A DNA stretch of 64,000 nt. It comes from Actinoplanes italicus. GTDB taxonomy: Bacteria; Actinomycetota; Actinomycetes; Mycobacteriales; Micromonosporaceae. Positions 26,147 to 34,398 of this stretch are shown piece after piece (the first letter of the stretch is position 1; every line of letters starts with the position of its first letter). The DNA is taken from contig NZ_PVMZ01000005.1 in NCBI RefSeq assembly GCF_003001815.1, positions 434,001-498,000 on the forward strand, written 5' to 3'. Both the position numbers and the translations under genes were made by a program. The notes beneath the pieces were generated by a model, which had not been told where the DNA came from, did no database searches, and saw only the letters and a program-made list of their open reading frames with translations.

Positions 26147-27502
26147 CTACCGCTCGGCCAGGCGCAGCAGCAGGCTCTTGACCTCGGTCGCGCCGATCCG
26201 GTCGACCGCACCGATGGTCTCTGAGCACAACAGCAACGGGGAGTCCGCCGCGTCGTCCGGCAACCGGCCGTGCGAGCCGCGCACCGCCCGCGCACCGGCG
26301 TCCAGGCCGACCACTCGCATCATGTAGCGCATGCCGAGCTTCTTGCGGGCCAGCGCACCGGCCGCCCGCCGTTTCGCCGCTCCCGGATCGGCCGGGTCGA
26401 AGAACAGCTCGGCCGGGTCGTAGCCGGGTTTGCGGTGGATGTCGACGAGCCGCGCGAAGTCCGGGGCGCGGTCGTCGTCGAGCCAGTAGTAGTAGGTGAA
26501 CCACGCGTCCGGCTCGGCCACCAGCACCAGCTCCCCCGAACGCTCGTGCCCGAGACCCTCGTGCACCTCGGCCACCCCCGGCAGATCCTTCAGCAGCGCC
26601 GACACCTCCGGTACGTCGGCCGGGTCACGCACGTACACGTGGGCCACCTGGTGGTCGGCGACGGCGAACGCCCGGGACGTCCACGGGTCCAGGTATTCCA
26701 TGCCGTCCTGGGTGTAGACGCGCAGCAGGCCCCTCTCCCGCAGCAGCCGGTTCACGTCGATCGGCCGGTGCACCGGTGTGATCCCGTACTCCGACAGCGC
26801 CACGATCGTCGCCCCGCGCGCCCTCGCCGCGTCCAGCAGCGGGCCGAGCACCTCGTCCAGCTCGGCCGCGGCCGCCGCGGCCCGTGGGTCGTCGGGGCCG
26901 AAGCGCTGCAGGTCGTAGTCCAGGTGCGGGACGTAGACGAGGGTCAGGTCGGGGTCGTGGTCGGCCATCACCTGCTCGGCGGCCTTGCAGATCCACTTCG
27001 ACGAGGCCAGGCCGGCCCCCGGACCCCAGTACGTGAACAGTGGGAACGTGCCGAGCTTCGCCGTCAGCTCGTCGTGCAGCTCGGGCGGGTCGGTGTAGCA
27101 GTCGGGCTCCTTGCGACCGTCCGCGTAGTAGATCGGCCGGGGCGTGACCGTCCAGTTCACGTCCGCGCCCATGGCGTACCACCAGCAGATGTTGGCGACC
27201 GTGTAATCCGGATCCGTGCGCCGGGCAGCCTGCCACACCTTCTCACCGCCGACCAGGGCGTGATGCTGCCGCCAGAGGAACACCTCGCCCAGGTCGCGGA
27301 AGTACCAGCCGTTGCCGACGATCCCGTGACCGGCCGGTGTCTCACCGGTCAGCAGGCTGGCCTGCACCGAGCAGGTGACCGCCGGCAGCACCGGGTCGAG
27401 CCGCGCCTGGAAACCACCGTCGGCGACCGAGCGCAGCCGGGGCATGTGCTCCAGCAGCTTCGGGGTCAGGCCGACCACGTCGAGGACCACGAGCTTGTTC
27501 AT
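26147..27502 (-). CDS. Nucleotide pyrophosphatase/phosphodiesterase-like protein of ebo cluster
   Basis: Alkaline-phosphatase-superfamily protein of 451 residues. The metal and nucleophile pattern of the NPP family is seen: VVLDVVGLTPKLL at the start, nucleophile Thr probably in PAVTCSVQASLLTG, then TLVYVPHLDYDLQRFG, IVALSEYGITPVHRP and HEGLGHERSGELVLV. No signal peptide, so it is cytosolic, unlike most NPPs. It would hydrolyse a phosphodiester or phosphomonoester of the pathway intermediate. ATG 27502 overlaps the EboE stop by 4 bp (ATGA), so translation is coupled. Type I phosphodiesterase genes are regular members of ebo clusters. Confidence 0.82.
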   Translation of the reverse strand: MNKLVVLDVVGLTPKLLEHMPRLRSVADGGFQARLDPVLPAVTCSVQASLLTGETPAGHGIVGNGWYFRDLGEVFLWRQHHALVGGEKVWQAARRTDPDYTVANICWWYAMGADVNWTVTPRPIYYADGRKEPDCYTDPPELHDELTAKLGTFPLFTYWGPGAGLASSKWICKAAEQVMADHDPDLTLVYVPHLDYDLQRFGPDDPRAAAAAAELDEVLGPLLDAARARGATIVALSEYGITPVHRPIDVNRLLRERGLLRVYTQDGMEYLDPWTSRAFAVADHQVAHVYVRDPADVPEVSALLKDLPGVAEVHEGLGHERSGELVLVAEPDAWFTYYYWLDDDRAPDFARLVDIHRKPGYDPAELFFDPADPGAAKRRAAGALARKKLGMRYMMRVVGLDAGARAVRGSHGRLPDDAADSPLLLCSETIGAVDRIGATEVKSLLLRLAER

Positions 27503-28617
27503 GCGTTCACCTGCCCACTCAGCACGTCACGGGTCCACGCGAGCTCACCGGCGATGCCATCGGCCAGCTCGGCCGGCGAGGTGGGCCGGTGCCCCGCCGG
27601 CAGCACATCCCAGGTGTACGTCTCCACGTCGAAGTGGTCGCACGACACCACACCCAGCGCCTCGCGGAGCACCCCCGTGGTAGCCGTGAGCGGCGGTTCC
27701 GGTGGTGTGTGCACCGGTACGTGGAAGTGCACCCGCCACGGCCCGGCCGGGTTCTCGGCCAGCGCGATGTCGAGGTCGTCGCAGCTGTGCCCGCCGGCGC
27801 TGCGGGTCTGGTGCAGGAACCGCGGCTCGGCGTAACGCTCCAGCACCGGCCGGGCGGCGACCGGATCGGCGACCTCCAGAGCGGCCGAGACCTGCACCTT
27901 GACGACCGGGATACCTGCCGTGGCCAGGCGTTTCACCGCGTCGGCCGGGTCCTCCCACGCGCACGCCAGGTGCGCCAGGTCGAGGCAGACACCGAGCCGG
28001 TCGGTGTCCGCGCCGGCCAGCATGCCGACGGCCTGGGAGGTCGTCTCGGCCACACAGCCGGGCTCGGGTTCGAACGCCACCCGTACCAGCCGCCCGGTCT
28101 CCCAGGCGATCTCGGTGAGACCGTGCGCCAGCCGGTCGAGCATGTGCCGGGCCGCGTCCTGCTGCACGGTCGTCCAGGGCTCGCGCCAGGCCAGCGGCAG
28201 CGTCGACACCGAACCCCGCTCGGCGTCGTCGGGCAGCAGGTCGACCAGGATCCGGGCCAGGTCCAGCGTGTACTCCAGGCGCTCCGGAGTGGTCCAGTCC
28301 GGGTGGTAGACGGCGTGCTTGACCACCGGAGCCTGGAACGCCTCGTACGGAAAGCCGTTGAGCGTGACCACCTCCAGCCCGCGCACGTCCAGCTCGGTGC
28401 GCAGCTGCCGGCGGGCCTCGCCGTCGTCGGCCAGGGCGGCGGCCATCGGCGCGGCCAGCCACAGCCCGAGCCCGAGCACGTCGGCGCCGAGCCGTTCCCG
28501 GATCGCGACGGCGTACGTGTCGAGCTGCCCGATGATGCCGGGCAGGTCCTCGGCCGGATGCACGTTGGTGCAGTAGCTGAGGTGGACCTGCCGGCCGTCC
28601 TGCTGACGTACCCGCAT
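27499..28617 (-). CDS. eboE: Metabolite traffic protein EboE (xylose-isomerase-like TIM barrel)
   Basis: Protein of 372 residues matching the EboE family: the N-terminal LSYCTNVHPAEDLPG is its hallmark, followed by LGLGLWLAAPMA, VVTLNGFPYEAFQAPVVK and VYHPDWTTPERLEYTL. Candidate metal ligands of the TIM barrel are in AFEPEPGCVAET, GVCLDLAHLACAWEDP and the SAGGHSCDDLDIAL segment. Its reaction is not known; in cyanobacteria and pseudomonads the ebo operon is needed to move or finish secondary-metabolite precursors. The start at 28617 shares one base with the TatD-family stop (TGATG), showing coupled translation. Confidence 0.88.
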   Translation of the reverse strand: MRVRQQDGRQVHLSYCTNVHPAEDLPGIIGQLDTYAVAIRERLGADVLGLGLWLAAPMAAALADDGEARRQLRTELDVRGLEVVTLNGFPYEAFQAPVVKHAVYHPDWTTPERLEYTLDLARILVDLLPDDAERGSVSTLPLAWREPWTTVQQDAARHMLDRLAHGLTEIAWETGRLVRVAFEPEPGCVAETTSQAVGMLAGADTDRLGVCLDLAHLACAWEDPADAVKRLATAGIPVVKVQVSAALEVADPVAARPVLERYAEPRFLHQTRSAGGHSCDDLDIALAENPAGPWRVHFHVPVHTPPEPPLTATTGVLREALGVVSCDHFDVETYTWDVLPAGHRPTSPAELADGIAGELAWTRDVLSGQVNA

Positions 28618-29468
28618 CAGCTGCCCCCTCGCAGGATCGAGCTGCCCTCGAAGAGCGGCCCGGTGTCGGCGGTCTCGCTCAGATCGAGGCGCCCGGACTG
28701 GCCGTAGAACTCCACCGGATTACGCCACAGCACCCGGTCCACGTCGTCCTCGCTGAATCCCGCCTCGAGCATCGCCTCGCCGGTGCGCCGCGTCAGCAGC
28801 GGATCGGATTTGCCCCAGTCTGCGGCCGAGTTGACCAGCACCCGTTCCAGGCCGTGGGCGCGCAGGATCTCCACCATCCGCGGCGGCGACATCTTGGTGT
28901 CCGGATAGATCGAGAAGCCCATCCAGCAGCCGGTGTCGTGGACCTCGCCGACGGTCACCTCGTTGAGGTGGTCGACGACCACCCGGCCCGACGAGATACC
29001 GCTCTCACGGACCACGTCGAGGGTGCGTTTCACGCCCTGCGCCTTGTCCCGGTGCGGGGTGTGCACCAGTGCCGGCAGCTCGTACTCGACGGCCAGCGCC
29101 AGCTGCACGGAGAACGCCTCGTCCTCCTCGGGCGTCATGGCGTCGTACCCGATCTCGCCGACCGCCACCACCGAGTCCTTGTCGAGGTAACGCGGGATCA
29201 GCTCCAGCACCGGACGGCAGCGCGGGTCGTTGGCCTCCTTCGGGTTCAGCGCGATGGTGGCGAAATGGCGGATACCGAACTGGGCGGCCCGGAACGGCTC
29301 CCACCCGACGAGCGAGTCGAAGTAGTCGGTGAACGAGCCCGGGTTGGTGCGCGGCTGGCCCAGCCAGAACGCGGGCTCGACGACGGCACGGACCCCGGCC
29401 GCGGCCATCCGCCCGTAGTCGTCGGTGGTGCGTGAGGTCATGTGGATGTGGGGGTCGAAGATGCGCAC
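28617..29468 (-). CDS. eboB: TatD-family metal-dependent hydrolase (EboB-like)
   Basis: Amidohydrolase-fold protein of 283 residues. Metal ligands are expected in FDPHIHMTSRT, in VAVGEIGYDAM, in PALVHTPHRDK, in VVVDHLNEVTV and in RVLVNSAADWGKSDP, all in TatD order. GTG 29468 has GGAGGTCCC ahead. TatD hydrolases of ebo clusters form a distinct branch from the DNase-like TatD proteins; the substrate is unknown but is likely a pathway intermediate with an ester or lactone bond (inference). It lies 19 bp after the EboA gene in the same operon. Confidence 0.85.
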   Translation of the reverse strand: MRIFDPHIHMTSRTTDDYGRMAAAGVRAVVEPAFWLGQPRTNPGSFTDYFDSLVGWEPFRAAQFGIRHFATIALNPKEANDPRCRPVLELIPRYLDKDSVVAVGEIGYDAMTPEEDEAFSVQLALAVEYELPALVHTPHRDKAQGVKRTLDVVRESGISSGRVVVDHLNEVTVGEVHDTGCWMGFSIYPDTKMSPPRMVEILRAHGLERVLVNSAADWGKSDPLLTRRTGEAMLEAGFSEDDVDRVLWRNPVEFYGQSGRLDLSETADTGPLFEGSSILRGGS

Positions 29469-29487
29469 GGGACCTCCAAGGGGATGG

Positions 29488-30009
29488 TCAGGGGATGCGT
29501 TCGAGCAGGCGGTAGGCGTCGGCGGGCAGCCGGCGACCGGCGGCCTCGCGCTCCGCGCGGAGAGCGGAGACCATCACGGCCAGCTCACGGTCGGCTCGTT
29601 GGTCCAGGTTGTCGACTTCTTCCAGCGGTACGCCCACGAAGACGCACTTGAGCACCGCGTGCCGCCAGGCGTGCTGGTCGAGGTGCCGGGCGTACGGCCC
29701 GAGCGCGGCCCCGATCAGCCGGGTGTCGTTGGTGCGCAGCGCGTCGTGCAGCAGCGGCACCGCCTCGACGTCGAGCGGCAGGTCCGGCAGCGCCCGCAGG
29801 ACGGCCAGCTTCTCGTTCGAATCGCCGTGCCTGTACAGGTCGTCGATCCAGTAGGGCACCGCCTCGGCGGGCAGGGCGTGCAGCAGCCGGATCCGGGCCT
29901 CCTCGGCCGGCCGGTAGTGGCGGCCGGCCGCCGCGAAGAGGCGGACGATCGCTCGGGGACTGTCACCGACACGTGCGACGGCGTCGGTGAGCCAGGCGTT
30001 CTGTTCCAT
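29488..30009 (-). CDS. eboA: EboA-domain protein
   Basis: All-helical protein of 173 residues with the EboA layout: RLFAAAGRHYRPAEEARIRLLHALPAEAVPYWIDDLYRHG split over two helices, followed by HEAT-like helices (KLAVLRALPDLP, ALRTNDTRLIGAALGPYARHL, VFVGVPLEEV). The conserved region carries no obvious catalytic residues, so a scaffold or carrier role for the other Ebo proteins is plausible. GAGGAGGTGCC precedes the ATG. EboA is the signature gene of the cluster and identifies the operon more firmly than any of the enzymes. Confidence 0.85.
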   Translation of the reverse strand: MEQNAWLTDAVARVGDSPRAIVRLFAAAGRHYRPAEEARIRLLHALPAEAVPYWIDDLYRHGDSNEKLAVLRALPDLPLDVEAVPLLHDALRTNDTRLIGAALGPYARHLDQHAWRHAVLKCVFVGVPLEEVDNLDQRADRELAVMVSALRAEREAAGRRLPADAYRLLERIP

Positions 30010-30022
30010 GGCACCTCCTCGT

Positions 30023-30856
30023 CTACTTCTCGGCGGCTCTCAGAAACTCCAGGGATCGCGCCGCCACCGTGGGGGCGGCGTGTGAGTGGCGGGGCAGTTC
30101 GACGGCGACGAGCCCGGTGTACCCGGCGGCGGACAGGGCCGCCAGCACCGGCGGGAAGTCGATCTCCCCGGTGCCGAACTCGAGGTGCTCGTGAACGTCG
30201 CGTCGCATGTCGTCGATCTGGACGTTGACCAGGTACTCGGCCACCGACGTGACACAGTCGGGCACCGGGATCGGTTCCAGGCAGCGGCAGTGCCCGATGT
30301 CCAGGGTGATGCCGAACGCGGCCGGTGAGCCGAGTTCCGCGTGCAGCCGTCGCCAGGCGGCGATGTCCGGCACGAGCATGCCCGGCTCCGGTTCGAAACC
30401 GAGGGTCACGCCGCGCTGCTGCGCCGCCCAGACCGTACGGGCGCAGCCGTCGACGAGCCGCTCCCAGGCGGTGGCCTCGCCGACGCCTGCAGGACGGACC
30501 CCGGCCCAGAACGACACCGCCTCGGCACCCAGGTCGGCGCCGATGTCGACGGCCCGGCTCAGGAACTCCAGGCGCAGCTCCCGGTCGTCCTCCAGCAGGG
30601 TCGGTGAGTGCTTGCGCCACGGGTCGAGCAGGTAGCGGGCGCCGGTCTCGATCACCACGGACAGGCCCAGCTCCTGCAGCCGGTGGGAAACCTCGCCGAC
30701 GCGGCGGGACAGCTCACCCGCGAACGGATCCAGGTGATCGTGGTCGAGAGTGAGTGCCACGCCCTCGTATCCGAGGTCGGCGATCACCGCCAGCGCGTCG
30801 TTCAGCCGGTGGTTGGCGAACCCGTTGGTGCCGTATCCGAATCGAAGGCCGCTCAT
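30023..30856 (-). CDS. IolE/IolI-like sugar phosphate isomerase/epimerase
   Basis: AP-endonuclease-2-type TIM barrel of 277 residues. Candidate metal residues lie in LGFEPEPGMLV, FGITLDIGHCRCLEP, VNVQIDDMRRDVHEH and VAVELPRHSHAA. Members of this superfamily isomerise or dehydrate inososes (IolI, IolE), and this one sits two genes after a myo-inositol-phosphate-synthase-like cyclase, so a keto-cyclitol is a sensible substrate (inference). ATG 30856 overlaps the UbiA stop by 4 bp (ATGA). It is additional to the EboE TIM barrel, giving this operon two such enzymes. Confidence 0.82.
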   Translation of the reverse strand: MSGLRFGYGTNGFANHRLNDALAVIADLGYEGVALTLDHDHLDPFAGELSRRVGEVSHRLQELGLSVVIETGARYLLDPWRKHSPTLLEDDRELRLEFLSRAVDIGADLGAEAVSFWAGVRPAGVGEATAWERLVDGCARTVWAAQQRGVTLGFEPEPGMLVPDIAAWRRLHAELGSPAAFGITLDIGHCRCLEPIPVPDCVTSVAEYLVNVQIDDMRRDVHEHLEFGTGEIDFPPVLAALSAAGYTGLVAVELPRHSHAAPTVAARSLEFLRAAEK

Positions 30857-31695
30857 GTCGGGCTGACCTTCCTCGCAAGGAGTCCGGCCAGAACCGCGGT
30901 TCCGGCCACCGCCACGCCGGCGGCCGGGCGGCCCGCCCGCGCGGTCAGAGCGCCCTGCAACGCCGGGAACGCGGTGATTCCCGCGACCACCGCGCCCTGT
31001 AACGACGCCGCATCCGGGCTGGTCAGGGCACGTTGCTGGGCGGCGCCGAAGCGGGCCGCGTACCAGGCCGCGAGCAACCCGGGAACTGTCGCCTTCCTCG
31101 AGGCGGCGACACCCGCGACCACAGCGGTCCCGGCCAGGGTCGAGGCCGGCAAGGACGCGGTGGCTCCGGTCGTCTCCCGGCGGGACAGCAGAGTGATCAG
31201 GTAGGTGTGGGCGGCCACCGTGAGCGCCGCCGGAAGTGCTGCCCGATGTCGCCCGTGGCCGACACCGAGCAGCACATCGAGCCCGCGACAGGCCGCCATC
31301 ACGGCCGGTCCGGCGGCGGTCTGCTTGGCCACCAGGTCGTACGCCCAGACCGCCCCGGCCAGCGGAACCGCGACCGCGGCGGCGCGACGGCCACCGGCCA
31401 ACGCGGCAATCGTCAACCCGGCACCGGTGAGTCCGGCGGCGACCCCCAACGCGGCACCGGGAGTGACCCGGCCCGACGGGATGGGCCTGCCAGGTCGTTC
31501 GACCGCGTCGATCTGCCGATCCGACCAGTCGTTGGCAGCCATCCCGGCCCAGTACAGGCAGACCGACGCACCGGCCAGCGCCAGGGTCCGCGGGCGCAGG
31601 GTGCCGGCGGCGGCGGCGCCGGCCACGACGTCGCCGGGGACCGAGAGGGCGGCGGGTGCGCGTACCAGCTCGGCCAGATCCCGCCAGCCGGTCAC
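30853..31695 (-). CDS. eboC: UbiA-family prenyltransferase (EboC-like)
   Basis: Membrane prenyltransferase of 280 residues with seven to nine predicted helices. The first Asp-rich, Mg-diphosphate-binding motif is NDWSDRQIDAVERPGRPIPSG, a typical UbiA block; the second, less sharp, is near GRGLDVLLGVGHGR (seen as CRGLDVLLGVG). The enzyme would move a prenyl chain onto a small polar or aromatic acceptor at the membrane. GTG 31695 overlaps the cyclase stop by 4 bp (GTGA). With the cyclase upstream and a prenyl diphosphate synthase at the end of the operon, a prenylated cyclitol is the simplest product (inference). Confidence 0.87.
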   Translation of the reverse strand: MTGWRDLAELVRAPAALSVPGDVVAGAAAAGTLRPRTLALAGASVCLYWAGMAANDWSDRQIDAVERPGRPIPSGRVTPGAALGVAAGLTGAGLTIAALAGGRRAAAVAVPLAGAVWAYDLVAKQTAAGPAVMAACRGLDVLLGVGHGRHRAALPAALTVAAHTYLITLLSRRETTGATASLPASTLAGTAVVAGVAASRKATVPGLLAAWYAARFGAAQQRALTSPDAASLQGAVVAGITAFPALQGALTARAGRPAAGVAVAGTAVLAGLLARKVSPT

Positions 31696-32837
31696 GGTTG
31701 TGCCTGGTCGAGGGCGGCCACGAACTCGGTGAGCACCCGGAACTGGTCGGCCAGGCTGTGCGAGACGTCGCCCGGTGGATCCTTGAAGAAGAACGCCAGC
31801 TCGGTCAGCGCCCCGGACCGTCCGGCGGCGTGGGCGGCGCCGGTCAGCCGGGCCAGGTCCAGCACGAGCGGGGCGGCCAGCGCCGAGTCGCAGCCGTGCC
31901 AGGTGAACTCCAGGCGCATCCGGGTGCCCAGGAAACCGGCGAACGTGATCAGGTCCCACGCCGTCTTGAAGTTGCCGATGTCCTCGACGTACTCGATCCG
32001 GACCGTGCCCTGCGGCTCCTGACCCAGCGTCTCCCCCAGGACACGCTGCTTGCTCGTGGTCTTGGCGTTGTTGGCGGCCGGATCGGCGAGATTGGCGCCG
32101 TCGCCGCCACCGAGCAGATTGATCCCCGACCACGTACGCACGTCGAGATTGCGCTGCGCGAACATCGGCGCCAGCACCGACTTGAGCAGGGTCTCGCCGG
32201 TCTTGCCGTCGCGGCCGCCGTACGGCAGCCCCTGTCTGCGGGCGAGCTCGTCCAGTGCGGGCAGGCGGGCGCCGGTGGACGGGGTGAAGTCGATGAACGG
32301 GCAGCCCGCCAGGAACGCCGCGTAGGCGTGCAGCGCGCTCGACGGCAGGACCGGCTCCGGTTCGCGCAGGGCGGCCTCGAGCAGCGCGAGATCGTGGTGG
32401 GCGCGATGGCCGTCGGGGACCGCCTCGGTCGAGGCGACGTTGACGACCACGACCCGGTCCAGGCCGTGCCGCTCCCGGAACTCCACCAGGTCGGCGACGA
32501 TCAGGCCTGCGGTCGCGGACTGGGTCGCGGCCTCCGGCAGCGGCCGGATGTCGGCGTCCACGGCGGCCAGGTCGGACTGCACGGCGGCCAGCAGCGACGC
32601 CGGGAGGACACCGGCCGCGGCCAGCGCCTCGGCCTTCTTGGTCAGGGGAACGGTGGACGGATCGTGGCCGCCGAAGACCAGGTCACCGAAACCGGGGAGG
32701 GCGGGACTGCGCAGACCGGGCAGTTCGGTGACGCATCCGGTCGGGGCGGCGAGGCCGGCGCGCAGGGCGAGAGCTCCGACAATGCTGGTGACCGCGACGC
32801 TGCCGCGACCGCCGACCAGCCATACACCCAGGGACAT
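31692..32837 (-). CDS. myo-Inositol-1-phosphate-synthase-family cyclase
   Basis: NAD-dependent sugar-phosphate cyclase of 381 residues. N-terminal dinucleotide loop VWLVGGRGSVAVTSI; family blocks GRDGKTGETLLKSV, WSGINLLGGGDGANL, NNAKTTSKQRVLG and IEYVEDIGNFKTAWDLITF, in the order found in inositol-3-phosphate synthases, with the catalytic Lys residues retained. ATG 32837 follows GCGGAGGATTC; the longer frame upstream is dropped because it would run through the regulatory repeats. It leads the ebo-type operon in place of the dehydroquinate-synthase-like EboD. The product could be inositol phosphate itself or a related cyclitol; a second housekeeping copy would be expected elsewhere in the genome. 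Confidence 0.85.
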   Translation of the reverse strand: MSLGVWLVGGRGSVAVTSIVGALALRAGLAAPTGCVTELPGLRSPALPGFGDLVFGGHDPSTVPLTKKAEALAAAGVLPASLLAAVQSDLAAVDADIRPLPEAATQSATAGLIVADLVEFRERHGLDRVVVVNVASTEAVPDGHRAHHDLALLEAALREPEPVLPSSALHAYAAFLAGCPFIDFTPSTGARLPALDELARRQGLPYGGRDGKTGETLLKSVLAPMFAQRNLDVRTWSGINLLGGGDGANLADPAANNAKTTSKQRVLGETLGQEPQGTVRIEYVEDIGNFKTAWDLITFAGFLGTRMRLEFTWHGCDSALAAPLVLDLARLTGAAHAAGRSGALTELAFFFKDPPGDVSHSLADQFRVLTEFVAALDQAQP

Positions 32838-33161
32838 GAATCCTCCGCTTCCTTGCTTCCGTGCAAAACGAACCTTTTTCAACCTGCCTTCGGCCCGGAC
32901 TCGCCGACGGTGGCGGGTTGCTGGGCACATTGAAAAAAGTTCATGCGGGGCAGTGCTTGGCAGACAGGCGGAACCGGTGCGGCGTTTCCGGCCCCGCCTG
33001 CCGTCAGGGGTGCCGCGGTTCACCCGGTGCGGCGGGGAATCCCGTCCACGCCGCGCCGGGTGGCGGTCCTCTCCTCCGCCGCCCGTCCGGACACGGGGCG
33101 CACCGTGTCCGGACCCTCGCGGGCGGCGGAGAAGCTCGGTCGTTCGGCCGTCAGGGAAGTC
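32838..33161. other. Intergenic region before the ebo-type operon
   Basis: 324 bp without a convincing gene on either strand. It contains the leader and presumed promoter of the cyclase operon and the pair of inverted TTGAAAAA-type elements described separately; the rest is GC-rich with no hairpin I would call a terminator for the dehydrogenase gene ending at 33162. Confidence 0.5.
32870..32942. promoter_or_regulatory. Inverted pair of 13-bp elements upstream of the cyclase operon
   Basis: GAACCTTTTTCAA at 32870-32882 and TTGAAAAAAGTTC at 32930-32942 are inverted copies (12 of 13 positions) 47 bp apart, on AT-rich islands in GC-rich surroundings, 33-105 bp ahead of the ATG. Spacing suits two operators that could be looped, or one operator overlapping a promoter. 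Confidence 0.45.
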
Positions 33162-34376
33162 TCAGGCGGCCACCTCCGCCAGGATCGGCTCCACGTCGGT
33201 CCAGGCGGATCCGTGGTCGGCCGACCGGCTGACCGCGTCCAGCACGAGCTGGACCTGCAGCGCGTCGGTGAACGACGGGTTCAGCGGACCCCCGGTCGCG
33301 ATCGCCTCGAGCAGGTCGCGGGCCTGATGGGTGAAGGAGTGCTCGTAGCCGATGCCGTGACCCGGCGGCCACCAGGCCGACAGGTACGGGTGATCGCCCT
33401 CGGTCACCAGGATGGTGGTGAAGCCCTGCTCGGTGGACGGTCCGGTGGCGTCGAAGAACTCGAGCTCGTTCATCCGCTCGAAGTCGAAGGCGACCGAACC
33501 CTTCGAGCCGTTGATCTCCACCCGCAGACCGTTCTTGCGGCCGGTGGCGAACCGGGTGGCCTCGTAGGTGGCGATCGCACCGCCGTCGAGCCGGGCCAGG
33601 AACAGCGCGGCGTCGTCGACGGTGACCAGGCCGGTCGCCGCCGGCCCGTTGCCGTCCCCGGCCGCGGCGCTCAGTCCGCTGGACGCCTGCGGCAGGGGGC
33701 GCTCCTTGACGAACGTCTCGGTCAGCGCGGTCACCCCGGTGATGCGCTGACCGGTGACGAACTGGGTGAGGTCGATGATGTGCGCCCCGATGTCACCGAG
33801 CGCACCGGAGCCCGCCTTGTCCTTCTGCAGCCGCCAGACCAGCGGGAACTGTGGATCGGTGATCCAGTCCTGCAGGTAGACGGCCCGGATGTGCCGGATG
33901 TCGCCGACCCGCCCGTCGGCGATGAGCTGCCGCATCAGGCTGACCGCCGGCACCCGGCGGTAGTTGAATCCGCACATCGACCGTACGCCCGCCGCCTCGG
34001 CCCGGACGGCGGCGGCCGCCATCTGCCGGGCCTCGTCGATCGTGTTGGCCAGCGGCTTCTCGCACAGGACGTGCTTGCCAGCCGCGAGGGCCGCGATCGC
34101 GATCTCAGCGTGGCTGTCACCGGGGGTGCAGACGTCGATCAGATCGATGTCGTCACGGGTCACCAGTGAACGCCAGTCGGTGGTGTGCTCCTGCCAGCCG
34201 AGCTTGGCCGCCGCAGCCGCGACGTTCGCCTCGTCCCGGCCGCAGACCGCCGTCATCCGGGCGTGCAGTGGCAGATCGTAGACGCGGTTCACGGTGCGCC
34301 ACGCCTGTGAGTGCGCGGCGCCCATGAACGCGTAGCCGATCATGCCGACCCGCAGTTCCGAGTTGTGCGTGGACAA
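33162..34376 (-). CDS. Gfo/Idh/MocA-family NAD(P)-dependent sugar dehydrogenase
   Basis: Oxidoreductase of 404 residues. N-terminal Rossmann fold with GMIGYAFMGAAHSQAW, the family EKP motif in HVLCEKPLANT, and the substrate-site block GDIGAHIIDLTQFV. The C-terminal half has the usual beta-sheet (GLRVEINGSKGSVAFDFERM). Such enzymes oxidise a hydroxyl of a sugar or cyclitol. TTG 34376 is taken as start, with GGGGAG 9 nt upstream. It is the last gene of the ROK-ABC operon, 22 bp after the binding-protein gene, so its substrate is probably the imported sugar. Its closeness to the inositol-like operon makes a cyclitol possible too. Confidence 0.85.
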   Translation of the reverse strand: MSTHNSELRVGMIGYAFMGAAHSQAWRTVNRVYDLPLHARMTAVCGRDEANVAAAAAKLGWQEHTTDWRSLVTRDDIDLIDVCTPGDSHAEIAIAALAAGKHVLCEKPLANTIDEARQMAAAAVRAEAAGVRSMCGFNYRRVPAVSLMRQLIADGRVGDIRHIRAVYLQDWITDPQFPLVWRLQKDKAGSGALGDIGAHIIDLTQFVTGQRITGVTALTETFVKERPLPQASSGLSAAAGDGNGPAATGLVTVDDAALFLARLDGGAIATYEATRFATGRKNGLRVEINGSKGSVAFDFERMNELEFFDATGPSTEQGFTTILVTEGDHPYLSAWWPPGHGIGYEHSFTHQARDLLEAIATGGPLNPSFTDALQVQLVLDAVSRSADHGSAWTDVEPILAEVAA

Positions 34377-34398
34377 GATGGGTCTCCCCCCGTAACGG

